DNA of 64,000 nucleotides from Anatilimnocola aggregata (GCF_007747655.1 NZ_CP036274.1:7130001-7194000), one strand, 5' to 3'. Shown: positions 9,841-18,994, numbered from the stretch's first letter. The notes: generated by a model not told the origin, from the sequence alone. Translations and numbers: made by a program.

Positions 9841-11508
9841 ATGCATGCCAGTTATGTCAACCCAGTGCTCAAGCAACTTCGCGATCAGCAAGTTCGTTTT
9901 GCTCCTCGCGATAAGAAAATCGAGCAAGTCAATCGCGCCGAGCGTCTGCTCGCCGAAATGGAAAAAGAACGCACTTACTCCTACGAGTATCTGTGCTATC
10001 GCATTACCGATTATCGCCCCGATTCGACGCAGCCCGTCGTGATGCAGGGGAGCGATGCCATTCACGACCTGCGCTTGTTCGTTGAAGACGTCTCGGACGC
10101 GGCGAACATTCCGGTCCAAGATGCTGGCGAGCCCGTCCACACCGTCGAAGAACTGAGCAAGCTGTTCAAGGTTTCGACCAAGACCATCGCGCGGTGGCGC
10201 GAACAAGGCCTCGTGAGCCGCCGCTTCGTCTTCGAAGGCCGGCGCAAGCGGGTCGGGTTCTTGCGCTCCAGCGTTGAGCGTTTCATGAACCAGAACGAAG
10301 AAAAAATCAAGCGCGGCGAACGCTTCAGCCAACTGACGGACGTCGAGAAGGTCGAAATTGTCGACCGTGCTCGTCGTTTGGCTGCGGCTGGCGGTTGCCC
10401 GTCGGAAGTGGCTCGTCGTGTTGCCAAGCGGATGAACCGGAGCGTTGAGACAATTCGCTACACCCTGCGCAATTTCGATCAGCAGAATCCCCACGAAGCC
10501 GTGTTTCCGGATCAAACCGGGCTGTTGTCGGACGAGCAGAAGCAGCGGATCTATCAGCAGTCGAAGCGCGGTGACTCGGTCGACGTGCTCGCAAAGCGGT
10601 ATTGCCGTACGAGGACCACCGTTTATCGCGTGCTGAACGAAGTGCGCGCGAAGCGGATTTTGGAACTGCCTTTGGAATACATGCATCACGAAAGCTTTGA
10701 CGTTGCGTCGAACGAGAAGGAGTTTCTCGGCCCAACACCAATGCCGGAAACGCCAACCCGCAAGTTGCGCAGCCCGAGTGGATTGCCGCCGTACCTGGCT
10801 GCACTCTACGAAGTGCCACTACTTGCTCGCGAGCAGGAAGCACACTTGTTCCGCAAGTTCAACTTCCTCAAGCACAAGGCCAGCAAGCTGCGTGAGCAGT
10901 TGCACCCGACTTCGGCTCGCACCACCGAGATGAACGAAATCGAGCAACTGTACGAAGAAGCAGTCAAGGTGAAGAACGAAATCGTGCAGGCTAACTTGCG
11001 TCTGGTGGTCTCGATCGCCAAGCGTCACGTCAGTGGCACGGAAGACTTCTTCAGCCTGGTTTCGGATGGCAACATGTCGCTGATTCGTGCCGTCGAGAAG
11101 TTCGACTACTCGCGCGGCAACAAGTTCAGCACGTACGCCAGCTGGGCCATTATGAAGAACTTCGCCCGGACCATTCCGGAGGAATACAAACGACGCGACC
11201 GGTTCCGCACTAGCCAGGACGAGCTCTTCGTCGCCCAAGCCGATCAGCGGCCCGATTCGCTCGGTCAGGAAGTCGTGCAGAATACGCTCGAAAAGCAGGT
11301 GGAGAAGATTCTCTCCCAACTCGACGAGCGGGAACGGCAGATCATCATCAGCCGTTTCGGCCTCGATCACAGCCAAGAACCGCTGACTCTGAAAGAAGTC
11401 GGCGAAGAAATGGGTGTGACCAAGGAACGTGTTCGTCAGATCGAATCGCGAGCCCTCACGAAGGCCCGCCAAGTCGCCCTGACCGAACACATTGAACTGC
11501 CAGACTAA
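9841..11508 (+). CDS. Large RpoD-like sigma factor with HTH-rich N-terminal half
   Basis: 555 residues. The C-terminal half is a sigma-70 protein: region 1.2-like SGLPPYLAALYEVPLLARE (about 313-332), region 2 from NEIVQANLRLVVSIAKRH (about 378) through KFDYSRGNKFSTYASWAIMK, and region 4 with LTLKEVGEEMGVTKERVRQI (about 510-530). The N-terminal half is unusual. It has no sigma 1.1 but a MerR/excisionase-like helix-turn-helix (VEELSKLFKVSTKTIARWRE, about 100-120) and two further HTH-like segments (about 170-217 and 230-277, with KRYCRTRTTVYRVLNEV). Region 3 looks very short. It probably directs RNA polymerase at a set of promoters; whether it is the housekeeping factor is unclear. A strong terminator follows. 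Confidence 0.9.
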   Translation: MHASYVNPVLKQLRDQQVRFAPRDKKIEQVNRAERLLAEMEKERTYSYEYLCYRITDYRPDSTQPVVMQGSDAIHDLRLFVEDVSDAANIPVQDAGEPVHTVEELSKLFKVSTKTIARWREQGLVSRRFVFEGRRKRVGFLRSSVERFMNQNEEKIKRGERFSQLTDVEKVEIVDRARRLAAAGGCPSEVARRVAKRMNRSVETIRYTLRNFDQQNPHEAVFPDQTGLLSDEQKQRIYQQSKRGDSVDVLAKRYCRTRTTVYRVLNEVRAKRILELPLEYMHHESFDVASNEKEFLGPTPMPETPTRKLRSPSGLPPYLAALYEVPLLAREQEAHLFRKFNFLKHKASKLREQLHPTSARTTEMNEIEQLYEEAVKVKNEIVQANLRLVVSIAKRHVSGTEDFFSLVSDGNMSLIRAVEKFDYSRGNKFSTYASWAIMKNFARTIPEEYKRRDRFRTSQDELFVAQADQRPDSLGQEVVQNTLEKQVEKILSQLDERERQIIISRFGLDHSQEPLTLKEVGEEMGVTKERVRQIESRALTKARQVALTEHIELPD

Positions 11509-11541
11509 GCTTGGCTGTCAATCACAAACGACAACCTTCGG

Positions 11542-11569
11542 GGGATGAGCGAAAGCTCATCCCTTTTTT
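11542..11569 (+). terminator. Rho-independent terminator of the sigma factor gene
   Basis: A perfect 9-bp stem, GGGATGAGC/GCTCATCCC, closed by a GAAA tetraloop and followed directly by six T residues. It starts 33 bases after the sigma gene stop. This is the most canonical intrinsic terminator in the window. Confidence 0.93.
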
Positions 11570-11768
11570 CGTATTCCCCTTTCGCCAGTGACTAGCATTC
11601 CCGCATCAGCGAGCAGTAGACTAACGCCTGCTCATCTTCGGCGTGTCCACTTTCATGGACCGCTGGTCATTGTTCCACTCTCTTTCTCCAGGGCAAACGC
11701 TCGCGCTGGTTCACCAATAGCCGAGTGCGCTTCAACTGGCGATTCTTTCTCTCATTAAGGATTCAACC

Positions 11769-12287
11769 ATGCCAAACCGATTGTCGTGGATCACCTGCGC
11801 ATTGATGCTAACGGCACTTTGTTGTGGTTGTTATCAGCAGCAGCCCGATCGCTGGGCGGAGGCTGATAAAGCGTCGAAGCAAAATCCTCATGCCGTCGTG
11901 CAGGAATCGGTCGCTGGCAACGAGTTCAATCGTTTTTTCCCGCAGGTCGAAACTCCGTGGGACATTGTCTTCAAGCAAGAGAAGACGGGTTTTGCCCAGG
12001 CCAGCTTGCAAAAGAGTGGCCGCGAGTTGGCGGTCCTCTCGGTCTCTGACACGACCAACAATGTGGAAGCCGCGGCCAAGTTCAAAGAATCGACCAAGTC
12101 GCTAGGCGGCATGCCAATTGTCGAGATCGGCGAGCAAGCCACTGCGGTTCTCGTGGCTGATCGTTTTCAAGTGCAAGTCAGGTCGATGGATCCGGAAATT
12201 GGTCCTGCCGAAAGGCAAGCATGGATCGAAAAGTTTAACCTGCAAGCCATCGGCCGCATTCAGCCTCCCGCGGCAGCAGCGAAGTAA
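11769..12287 (+). CDS. Putative lipoprotein or secreted protein, unknown
   Basis: 172 residues. A Lys/Arg-poor but hydrophobic signal segment (MPNRLSWITCALMLTALCCG) ends in a Cys that could be a lipobox (ALCCGC), so a lipid-anchored envelope protein is likely. The mature part is a small alpha/beta domain with no motif I recognise; PWDIVFKQEKTGFAQASLQ lies in the middle and the tail is Pro/Ala rich. AAGGA seven bases upstream supports the start. The next gene follows after 39 bp on the same strand and may be cotranscribed. Function unknown. Confidence 0.72.
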   Translation: MPNRLSWITCALMLTALCCGCYQQQPDRWAEADKASKQNPHAVVQESVAGNEFNRFFPQVETPWDIVFKQEKTGFAQASLQKSGRELAVLSVSDTTNNVEAAAKFKESTKSLGGMPIVEIGEQATAVLVADRFQVQVRSMDPEIGPAERQAWIEKFNLQAIGRIQPPAAAAK

Positions 12288-12326
12288 GCAAACAGCGCAC
12301 TGAAATGACCTATAGGAACCAACGCC

Positions 12327-13214
12327 ATGAGCAAATCCATCTATCAGATCGTCGACGACCTGCCCAAAATCAACATGACCGTCCGCATGCTGCATGCTCT
12401 CGATTGGGTTGTGCCTGGACAATGGCAGAACATCGTCGGCTTCGAGAATACGATCAAGGCTGTGACCGGCGAAACCGACCAAAAGCTCATTCAGAAGATC
12501 GGCGAGCGGGCGATCGCGCTCTACAACGACAAATCGCAAGGTTATCAGCGAGCCTTGTGGCTCTATCAAACCGTCGACTATGTGCAGGGGGTGGCCGGTT
12601 TCGGTGCCCTCCTTTCCAAATTGGGCGAGAGTTTCAGTTTCCTCTCGTTCCTCGATAAGCTCACACCCAAATCGGACACTACCCAGGCAGTCGACCTGGG
12701 ATTGAAGGTCGTTACGGAAATCGCCTGCTTCTGCCAGGTGAATGGCATTCCTGGCGATAGCGTTGGCGACTTCGTCGAATCGCTGGCCGACTACAAGCAC
12801 GAAGCCTTGATGCGAATGGCAGCAATGATTTGCGTCGACGGCCTGATTCCGCTCGGTCCCGACTTTCTCGACAAGGCCTTGGCATTGATCGACAAGACCG
12901 GGGCGTCTGGACTGGAAAGCAACAGCCGCTACAATCAAATCAAGGAGTACATCCCCGGCAAGAATACAGCCGAGCAAATCACCTTCATGCAAAAGGGACT
13001 ATCCTCGGTCAAGGATTGGTCGAAGTCGTTCGTCTCGTCGCATAACCTGGGAGTCGACAAGGTCGTGGCCAGCTTGCGCGGCACGTTGCCCGGCGTCGAG
13101 AGCCATTTGGACTATCTGGGCGCGTTCCTCGATATGAGCGTGAATTACTACGAACACACCGGCACGCAATCGATTGCCCGCAGTCTCATTTCGCGGGCTG
13201 CGGCAGAGATCTAA
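12327..13214 (+). CDS. Unknown, mostly helical protein
   Basis: 295 residues starting at MSKSIYQIVDDLPKINMTVR, with AGGA upstream of the ATG. There is no signal peptide. The sequence is predominantly helical with moderately hydrophobic stretches (for example YVQGVAGFGALLSKLGESFS around residues 86-105) that are too short or too polar to be clear membrane spans. I do not recognise a family. It may form an operon with the preceding lipoprotein gene. Coding potential is supported by length, codon use and the absence of a better frame on either strand. Confidence 0.65.
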   Translation: MSKSIYQIVDDLPKINMTVRMLHALDWVVPGQWQNIVGFENTIKAVTGETDQKLIQKIGERAIALYNDKSQGYQRALWLYQTVDYVQGVAGFGALLSKLGESFSFLSFLDKLTPKSDTTQAVDLGLKVVTEIACFCQVNGIPGDSVGDFVESLADYKHEALMRMAAMICVDGLIPLGPDFLDKALALIDKTGASGLESNSRYNQIKEYIPGKNTAEQITFMQKGLSSVKDWSKSFVSSHNLGVDKVVASLRGTLPGVESHLDYLGAFLDMSVNYYEHTGTQSIARSLISRAAAEI

Positions 13215-13606
13215 GCATCGAACCTAAACGTCCGGCAATTGATCTCGCTGGGTGATTGATCAACACCCCCCTTTTGCGGACATCACAGTTAACCCATTTC
13301 GCGGCAACGCTTTGCATCCAACTTTTCGAACTCGAAAACATCCTATCTGTTGAAAAACCCTCCCGGCACACCTCTGCCGCGATTCGTTTGTTGCCAGAAA
13401 AACCCACAAACGCTACACAGCCTGCACGCAGAACGTCCCGCGGGGCAGTGCACTATTCGTCCACCAGATTGCCAAAACATACGCTCTTATTTATCGCTAA
13501 GTAGTGACTATTTGTCAATAACATTCGCTGCAGATTTGCACTGCTTTTCCTGACCCGGTCCGAGTGAAACCACTCCGCCCGCTGCCAAAAAGTTCGTAGC
13601 AAGGAT
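13215..13606. other. 392-bp convergent intergenic region
   Basis: This separates two convergent genes. I see no coding frame of credible composition, no strong intrinsic terminator and no repeat. Local base composition is more AT-rich than the flanking genes, as expected for untranslated sequence. Confidence 0.4.
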
Positions 13607-15043
13607 TTAACCGGGATCGGCCGGGACTGCCGCGCCGATTCTCCCCTGCAGCGCAGTCAGCAGGTTCTGCATCACGCGGTCGTCCGGCTGAGCGGCAACA
13701 CAACTGGCGAGCAACTTTTCGGCCCGCTCTTGATCGCCGCGGACCAGATCGTGATAGACGAGCAAGAACCGCGCATCCATCGCTTCGCGATTGGCTTTCG
13801 CGAACTCCTCCAAATCGGCCGCTTGCTGCAAATAGACCTGCGGATCGTCGTAGAGCCTGGCAAGGGTTCCGGCATCCCAGCCCGGGCTGACGGCCAACAC
13901 CGAATAGAGCGCTGCTGCCGATTCCGAATAACGCCTGCGTGCAAACAGCACTAGCGAGCGGAACTCGTGCAAGTTGGGGTCGTTCGGCAGCAGCTGTATG
14001 GCTTCGTCGATCAGTTCGTTCGCCCGACCATACTCGCCCCGGCGGAACACCTCGCGAGCATCGTCAAACCGGCGAATCGCCCGCTCCGAGCGGACGAGCT
14101 CGTCCGACGACTCCTCGTAATTCGGCTCCGGCACGCGAATCGGCTGCGAGTAGTCATAGAGCACGGTGGTCGGCACCGCAGGTCGCACGTAATAGGGATT
14201 GCTGAAGGCGAAGTTCGTGGCGCTGAGCGTTATTCCACCGCTGGAATAACTGTAGTTGTAGTACGCGGGCCGGTAAGCGCCCGACCAGGTGGTCGGTTGC
14301 CAGTGATGGTGCAACTCGGGGTAATAAGCTCGCGGTGGGCGATAGCTGTTGCCCGCGTAGTTCCCCGGCCGGTTGAACGTGTTTTGATTGCCATAGTTTT
14401 TGTTGATGACGGTCGTATTCTTGTTGATCACCGTCTTGTTGACGGTGTTGTTGGTGACGTTGGTCACCGGTCGATTGACGATGGTCGTGTTGTTGTTCAC
14501 CGGCCGATTGATGACTGGCCGATTAACGTTGATGTTGGTGCTATTGTTCGGACGATTGATTGTGGGCCGATTGAAGTTAATATCGGGACGATTCACCACC
14601 ACGTCGGGACGATGATCGATCGGCCGGTTGAAGCCAGAACCATTGCTGCCCGGACGACTTCCCCCCGGACGATTAAATTCCGGGCGCGGGGTGACTGGTC
14701 GCTCATTGCCTGAGTTCCCAGGTCGATCGTTACTCGGTGGACGAAAGCTGCCAGGGAGGCGATTGCCGCTGCTGCTTGGCGGGCGCCCCGGAAGCATCGA
14801 AACGGTCGGCTTACGGCTAATTTCGCTGCTGCCACCTGGCCGGCCAAAACTGTTGCCGCCGGACTGCGGTCGGGCAGTGGGCCGCCCCGCAGAACTGAGT
14901 GAAGGACTGCCGACATTCGGCGTCGGCCGAGACGGCCTGCCGCTAGGCTGCTGCGGCTTTTTCGGGCCCTCGCGCGGCGGAACCGCCAGGGCAATCAGTG
15001 GCATGAGCAGCACGAAGCAAGCCCAGGAGATAGTCAGTTTCAT
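13607..15043 (-). CDS. Secreted Asn/Arg/Pro-rich repeat protein with C-terminal TPR-like domain
   Basis: 478 residues. The start at 15043 has AAGGAG at ideal spacing and gives a signal peptide (MKLTISWACFVLLMPLIALA). Residues from about 23 to 130 are a Gly/Arg/Pro/Ser-rich low-complexity tract. Then follows a striking Asn/Val/Arg/Pro repeat region built on NRP units (INRP, VNRP, NNNTTIVNRP) and a Tyr/Pro-rich stretch. The last 170 residues look like tetratricopeptide helices (AREVFRRGEYGRANELIDEA and a second LFARRRYSESAAALYSVLAV). It is likely an envelope or extracellular scaffold. It lies 13 bp downstream of the SnoaL-like gene, so the two are probably cotranscribed. Confidence 0.8.
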   Translation of the reverse strand: MKLTISWACFVLLMPLIALAVPPREGPKKPQQPSGRPSRPTPNVGSPSLSSAGRPTARPQSGGNSFGRPGGSSEISRKPTVSMLPGRPPSSSGNRLPGSFRPPSNDRPGNSGNERPVTPRPEFNRPGGSRPGSNGSGFNRPIDHRPDVVVNRPDINFNRPTINRPNNSTNINVNRPVINRPVNNNTTIVNRPVTNVTNNTVNKTVINKNTTVINKNYGNQNTFNRPGNYAGNSYRPPRAYYPELHHHWQPTTWSGAYRPAYYNYSYSSGGITLSATNFAFSNPYYVRPAVPTTVLYDYSQPIRVPEPNYEESSDELVRSERAIRRFDDAREVFRRGEYGRANELIDEAIQLLPNDPNLHEFRSLVLFARRRYSESAAALYSVLAVSPGWDAGTLARLYDDPQVYLQQAADLEEFAKANREAMDARFLLVYHDLVRGDQERAEKLLASCVAAQPDDRVMQNLLTALQGRIGAAVPADPG

Positions 15044-15056
15044 CGCTGTCTCCTTT

Positions 15057-15992
15057 CTATTTAGTGCGTACATATTTCTGGGTGGCATCTGGTAGTGGTT
15101 CGCCGCCAACTTCGCGTTCGAGCGCCTGCCAGGCGAGCGTGTCGGCGTCGATCGACTCCCAAGTCATCAGCGAGGAGCCGATTTGTCCATCGGGCAAGAC
15201 CGACACGATGGCCACGCGATAGACATTGCCACGCTTCGTCCAACTGCCGCCTCCAAAGCCGCTGCGGCTATCGAAAAACCACGACCGAAACCGTCCCTCG
15301 GCCGGATCGAAAGCAATGTAAGTCACCACGCGAAAGTCATCTTCGGCCGACTTCACGTGAAAGGTCTGCACAAGAAAGCTCTTGTCGAGTTGCCAATCGC
15401 AATCGAGCGTGATCTGGTGCTTTTCGGATTTCGCTTCCCATTTGCCGACCAGCCAGCCCAATTCCTCCAGCGGCGGCGATTGTTCCGCAGCGGCCGCTTC
15501 TTCAGCTTCGAGCGGTATATCGCGAGCGCTGCGAATCAGCCATTTGCCATTCACCTTGGTCCAAACCACGGTGTAGCGGCCGCTATCCTTGTCGCCGCTG
15601 GCGTCGATCAACTCCAGGATGCCGTCATCCATCGCCACATCCGGCGTTAAGAATTTGCGAGCCGCGGACTTCAGTTCCAACTTGCGGCCGGGATTGTTGG
15701 CGAAGCCCCGACGAAACAAAGCGGAAATCAAGTCCTTCCCTTCGTGAAATCGCCCGCGAATATCGACGAAGTCGGCGTCATCAGCCCAGTGGCTCATCAC
15801 CGCGTCGATGGTACCGGCACTATAGGCCGCGACGTACTTGTCGATCGTAGCCTGCAGTTCAGCCACGTTGGCAGCGGCGGGCGCCGGCACAACCGGAGGA
15901 GCGGTCTCTTGTCCCCAGACTGCAGTTGACTGAACAGCTGAGCTCGATAGAAACAACGCCGCGAGCAAGAACCCGAACCCAAAGCGAGACAT
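15057..15992 (-). CDS. Secreted SnoaL/DUF4440-like (NTF2-fold) protein
   Basis: 311 residues with a signal peptide (MSRFGFGFLLAALFLSSSAV) and a short Pro/Ala linker. Residues about 43-160 match the SgcJ/EcaC-type NTF2 fold: a helix (LQATIDKYVAAYSAGTIDAV), then SHWADDADFVDIRGRFHEGK and the closing strands VVWTKVNGKWLIRSARDIPL. The second half (from about 170) is a beta-rich domain with WLVGKWEA and WFFDSRSGFGGGSW motifs, of the kind seen after DUF4440 in planctomycete exported proteins. No enzymatic activity can be assigned. It is the upstream partner of the NRP-repeat/TPR protein. Confidence 0.82.
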   Translation of the reverse strand: MSRFGFGFLLAALFLSSSAVQSTAVWGQETAPPVVPAPAAANVAELQATIDKYVAAYSAGTIDAVMSHWADDADFVDIRGRFHEGKDLISALFRRGFANNPGRKLELKSAARKFLTPDVAMDDGILELIDASGDKDSGRYTVVWTKVNGKWLIRSARDIPLEAEEAAAAEQSPPLEELGWLVGKWEAKSEKHQITLDCDWQLDKSFLVQTFHVKSAEDDFRVVTYIAFDPAEGRFRSWFFDSRSGFGGGSWTKRGNVYRVAIVSVLPDGQIGSSLMTWESIDADTLAWQALEREVGGEPLPDATQKYVRTK

Positions 15993-16162
15993 AGCGTGAG
16001 CCTCCGCGAGAAGAGTGGCAAGGGTCGGTCAGGATAGCACGCCGCAGTGTTGATTTGCTATTAGCTGCTGCTGCGTGCGACACTTTTTTGTCTAATGATT
16101 CACGGCGCCCAACTGTTGCTCAACCGCAGCTTGTTCTCTCAATCTCAACAGAGAAACCACAA

Positions 16163-16582
16163 ATGGGATTTTCGACAGTCTACCTCCGTCCCTTTCATTT
16201 CGACCGACCGCTCGATCCGCAACATGCCGCCTCACTGCGGGAGTTCCATGAAACCGAGCACGAGTACGACGACGGCAATCCTGGCGGCGAGGGGATGCCA
16301 CCCACCTATTACTGTCAGTGGATACCCAGCGCAGATGGTCGCCAGTTGGAGTGGGACAAGAATGAGAAGTTCTACTTCGGCAAGGAATGGCTGGAGTATC
16401 TCATCCAACGATTCATAGCGCCTTGGGGTTATCAACTTAACGGTGCCAGCCCTTGGTATATTGACGAGTTTGAGGCAGCTGGCATCCTCATGGTTACGGA
16501 CAATGTCGTCTCGGATGAAGATCGGGACATTGGCTCCGTCAAACGCGAATTCGGCGAGTTTGACATCTACGGAATGGGGTAA
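16163..16582 (+). CDS. Unknown small cytoplasmic protein
   Basis: 139 residues if translation starts at the ATG at 16163 (MGFSTVYLRPFHFDRPLDPQ); a longer frame from 16055 is possible but its first 36 residues look non-coding. The protein is acidic and rich in Trp, Tyr and Glu (YYCQWIPSADGRQLEWDKNE), with no signal peptide or membrane segment. It resembles small self-contained proteins of unknown role, sometimes seen near polymorphic toxin immunity genes, but nothing here proves that. Only three bases separate it from the next gene, which suggests cotranscription. Confidence 0.6.
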   Translation: MGFSTVYLRPFHFDRPLDPQHAASLREFHETEHEYDDGNPGGEGMPPTYYCQWIPSADGRQLEWDKNEKFYFGKEWLEYLIQRFIAPWGYQLNGASPWYIDEFEAAGILMVTDNVVSDEDRDIGSVKREFGEFDIYGMG

Positions 16583-16585
16583 TCT

Positions 16586-17191
16586 ATGTCGTCAATCGTC
16601 AGTAAGTCGGCGTTAGCAGTTGCCACTCTTTTTCTGGTTGCCCCCTCGGCCAACGCCGAGCAATTTGTCCTCTTCGACCAGACGTTCACCTTCACCAAGG
16701 AAGACGCCGATAATTCGAAGCCGAGCAAGTCGCACTTTTACGTGAAAGGAGACATGCTCAATCCGAAGCGGCCCAAGGATTGGACCGCGCCGGTCGATTA
16801 TCGCAACGGCACCGTACATATCCGCTTGGAAGTGATCGAGAAGCCCGCCGGCGATGAGCCCACAACCTGGTCGTTGTGCTACATCCCCAACAAGGGACAA
16901 AAGAACGGCTATGGCTGCACCGGCACCAAGGTCTATAAAGAAAAGGGAGTCTACGAGCAGGATGTTTCCATGAAGACTTTTTGGCAAAACGATTCGATTG
17001 TCTGGTCCGAAGGGATCAAACAGATGGATCTGGTCATCAAAGACAACAGCGGTGGCGGTGGCCATGCGCACAAGCGAATGGATCACGAAAAATTCTTCCC
17101 AACGAAGGTGCGGATCACGATGATTCAAGTCGCCGCAGGCTCTAAGTACGACCCGACCCTGGTGCCTAGCCTGACAGCGAAACCGGACTAG
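16586..17191 (+). CDS. Secreted protein of unknown function
   Basis: 201 residues. The N-terminus MSSIVSKSALAVATLFLVAP followed by SANAEQ is a good signal peptide with an AxA-type cleavage site. The mature part looks like a beta-sandwich (for example WSLCYIPNKGQKNGYGCTGT with two Cys that could form a disulfide, and a Gly/His-rich loop NSGGGGHAHKRMDHEKFFP). I do not recognise the family. GGGGT lies just upstream of the ATG and the preceding gene ends three bases earlier. Confidence 0.72.
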   Translation: MSSIVSKSALAVATLFLVAPSANAEQFVLFDQTFTFTKEDADNSKPSKSHFYVKGDMLNPKRPKDWTAPVDYRNGTVHIRLEVIEKPAGDEPTTWSLCYIPNKGQKNGYGCTGTKVYKEKGVYEQDVSMKTFWQNDSIVWSEGIKQMDLVIKDNSGGGGHAHKRMDHEKFFPTKVRITMIQVAAGSKYDPTLVPSLTAKPD

Positions 17192-17245
17192 CCGCAGGGC
17201 GGTAAACCTGAGTAAAGAACGAAACCGGCGGAGTTCGTCCTGCAT

Positions 17246-18478
17246 ATGAGCCCCAAGAAAATATTAGTCTTAGGCGGTGGTTTTGCTGGGCTCTGGGGTG
17301 CCGTCGGTGCAGCGCGAAAGCTCGCGGAATTGGGACTTGGCCCGGAGGCAGTAAACGTCACGCTGGTGAACCGAGATCCGTACCACAGCATTCGCGTGCG
17401 TAACTACGAAGCCGACTTAGGCGGAATTCGCATACCCTTGGATGATGTGCTTGAGCCAATAGGTGTGCAACGCATCGAAGGCGATGCTGGTCGAATCAAT
17501 GTCGCCGCACAAACAGTCTTGGTGAAAGGAGCCAGCGGTTCGCACTGGCTCCCCTATGACCGGTTGGTGTTTGCCCTCGGTAGTCAACTCGTCAGGCCGG
17601 CCATTCCTGGCCTGGCTGAGTACTCCTTCGATGTCGACACCTACGACGGCGCGGCAAAACTTCAACAGCACATGCAAGCACTTTCGCAGCTGCCCGAATC
17701 GCCAGGGCGATATACCGTAGTCGTGGTTGGGGCAGGTTTGACCGGTATTGAAACGGTTGCGGAACTTCCCGCTCGACTGCGCAAAATCATGGCTGCGACG
17801 GGAACCGATCAGCACTGTCGTGTCATTTTGGCCGATCACAATCCGCATGTCGGTTCCGATATGGGGAACTCTGCGCTTCCGATCATCGAGGAGGCGCTAG
17901 CGAGCCTGGGGATCGAAACAATGCTGGGTGTGCAGATAGCAGGAGTTGGGCCAAACGGCGTCACCCTCGGCAGTGGCGAAGCAGTTCCCGCAGCGACGGT
18001 AGTCTGGTGTGCTGGCATGCGGGCCAATCCGCTGACGCAGCAGTTCGGCGTGGAGTTGAATCGCTTTGGGCAATTGGCCGTCGACGAGTTCCTGCGCGTC
18101 AAAAACGTGCCGCACGTATTTGCTGCTGGGGATTCGGCCACGGCAATGATGGACGAGCAACATGCGTCCGTTATGTCGTGCCAGCATGGGCGGCCGATGG
18201 GGCGATTTGCTGGGCACAACGTCGTCAGCGACCTGTTCGCCCAGCCGATGTTGCCCCTGCATATCGACTGGTATGTCACGGTGCTCGACCTCGGTTCTTG
18301 GGGAGCCGTTTATACCGAAGGCTGGGACCGCCATATGGTTGCTCAGGGGGCAGACGCCAAACAGACGAAACAGATCATCAATTGTCAGCGAATCTACCCG
18401 CCCCTCAATCGCAATCGCGATGAAATCCTGGCCGCGGCTGCTCCGGTTGTTCAGCGACCGCCGCAGTACCAACACTGA
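17246..18478 (+). CDS. NAD(P)/FAD-dependent oxidoreductase, NDH-2-like
   Basis: 410 residues with two Rossmann dinucleotide-binding motifs: ILVLGGGFAGLWGAVGAA at residues 6-23 for FAD and VVVVGAGLTGIETVAELPAR near residue 160 for NAD(P)H. A third FAD motif (VPHVFAAGDSA) lies near residue 290. Order and spacing match the pyridine-nucleotide-disulfide oxidoreductase family that includes type II NADH dehydrogenase, which passes electrons from NADH to quinone without pumping protons. The protein is shorter than many NDH-2 enzymes and lacks an obvious C-terminal membrane helix, so another electron acceptor is possible. GGAG lies upstream of the ATG. Confidence 0.87.
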   Translation: MSPKKILVLGGGFAGLWGAVGAARKLAELGLGPEAVNVTLVNRDPYHSIRVRNYEADLGGIRIPLDDVLEPIGVQRIEGDAGRINVAAQTVLVKGASGSHWLPYDRLVFALGSQLVRPAIPGLAEYSFDVDTYDGAAKLQQHMQALSQLPESPGRYTVVVVGAGLTGIETVAELPARLRKIMAATGTDQHCRVILADHNPHVGSDMGNSALPIIEEALASLGIETMLGVQIAGVGPNGVTLGSGEAVPAATVVWCAGMRANPLTQQFGVELNRFGQLAVDEFLRVKNVPHVFAAGDSATAMMDEQHASVMSCQHGRPMGRFAGHNVVSDLFAQPMLPLHIDWYVTVLDLGSWGAVYTEGWDRHMVAQGADAKQTKQIINCQRIYPPLNRNRDEILAAAAPVVQRPPQYQH

Positions 18479-18673
18479 GAAATGTTCTGGAACCCCATGC
18501 ATTTTGCCCGGCTTTCCATCCTTTGCGGAAGGATTGAATTACATGCTTGAGAGGGGCGCGAACCTGCGAATTTGGTCCGCGGTCCTGCTTAAGAGGCAGA
18601 TAGGCAATGCCCAGAGATCCGATTTTGCGGATCGATTTCGGCAGGCGGGGTGTGGAAACTGCCCTAAGTCGTC

Positions 18674-18701
18674 TTGCGTACTCGGGAAGCGTCACTATAT
18701 T
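18674..18701 (+). promoter_or_regulatory. Candidate sigma-70 promoter of the tRNA-tuf operon
   Basis: TTGCGT (18674-18679) and TATATT (18696-18701) are separated by 16 bases and lie about 40 bases before the first tRNA. The -10 matches the E. coli consensus at five of six positions and the -35 at three. The position before a stable-RNA operon makes a promoter here plausible. Confidence 0.5.
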
Positions 18702-18742
18702 AACTGGTTTTCGACACCGGAAAATCGCTACCGAGATAAGTG

Positions 18743-18815
18743 GCCAGCGTAGCTCAATTGGCAGAGCAACGGTTTTGTAAACCGTAGGTTGTGGGTTCAA
18801 GTCCCTCCGCTGGCT
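18743..18815 (+). tRNA. tRNA-Thr (anticodon UGU)
   Basis: 73-base cloverleaf. Acceptor GCCAGCG pairs with CGCTGGC. The anticodon stem ACGGT/ACCGT encloses the loop TTTGTAA with anticodon TGT. The T-loop GGTTCAAGTCC is canonical. CCA is not encoded. It is the first of four tRNAs upstream of tuf. Confidence 0.96.
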
Positions 18816-18911
18816 CTGCCGATCTAGTCCGATTTGGCACTTTTCGCAGTGTATTCAAGGTTTGTGGCCGGAAAGTTTGGTTTGCAGGTCTGTTGAAGTT
18901 GGTTCAAGTCT

Positions 18912-18994
18912 GGTGAGTTTCCCGAGCGGTCAAAGGGGACAGACTGTAAATCTGTTGACTTCGGTCTTCGGAGGTTCGAATCCTCCACTCACCA
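18912..18994 (+). tRNA. tRNA-Tyr (anticodon GUA)
   Basis: 83 bases with a long class II variable arm. Acceptor GGTGAGT pairs with ACTCACC, discriminator A. The anticodon stem CAGA/TCTG encloses CTGTAAA, giving anticodon GTA. The T-arm GAGGTTCGAATCCTC is perfect. The large variable arm is expected for bacterial tRNA-Tyr. Confidence 0.96.

Noticed and set aside
9712-10689. 325-codon minus-strand frame opposite the sigma factor gene
   Set aside because: The plus-strand sigma factor has clear region 2 and 4 motifs; the opposite frame has none.
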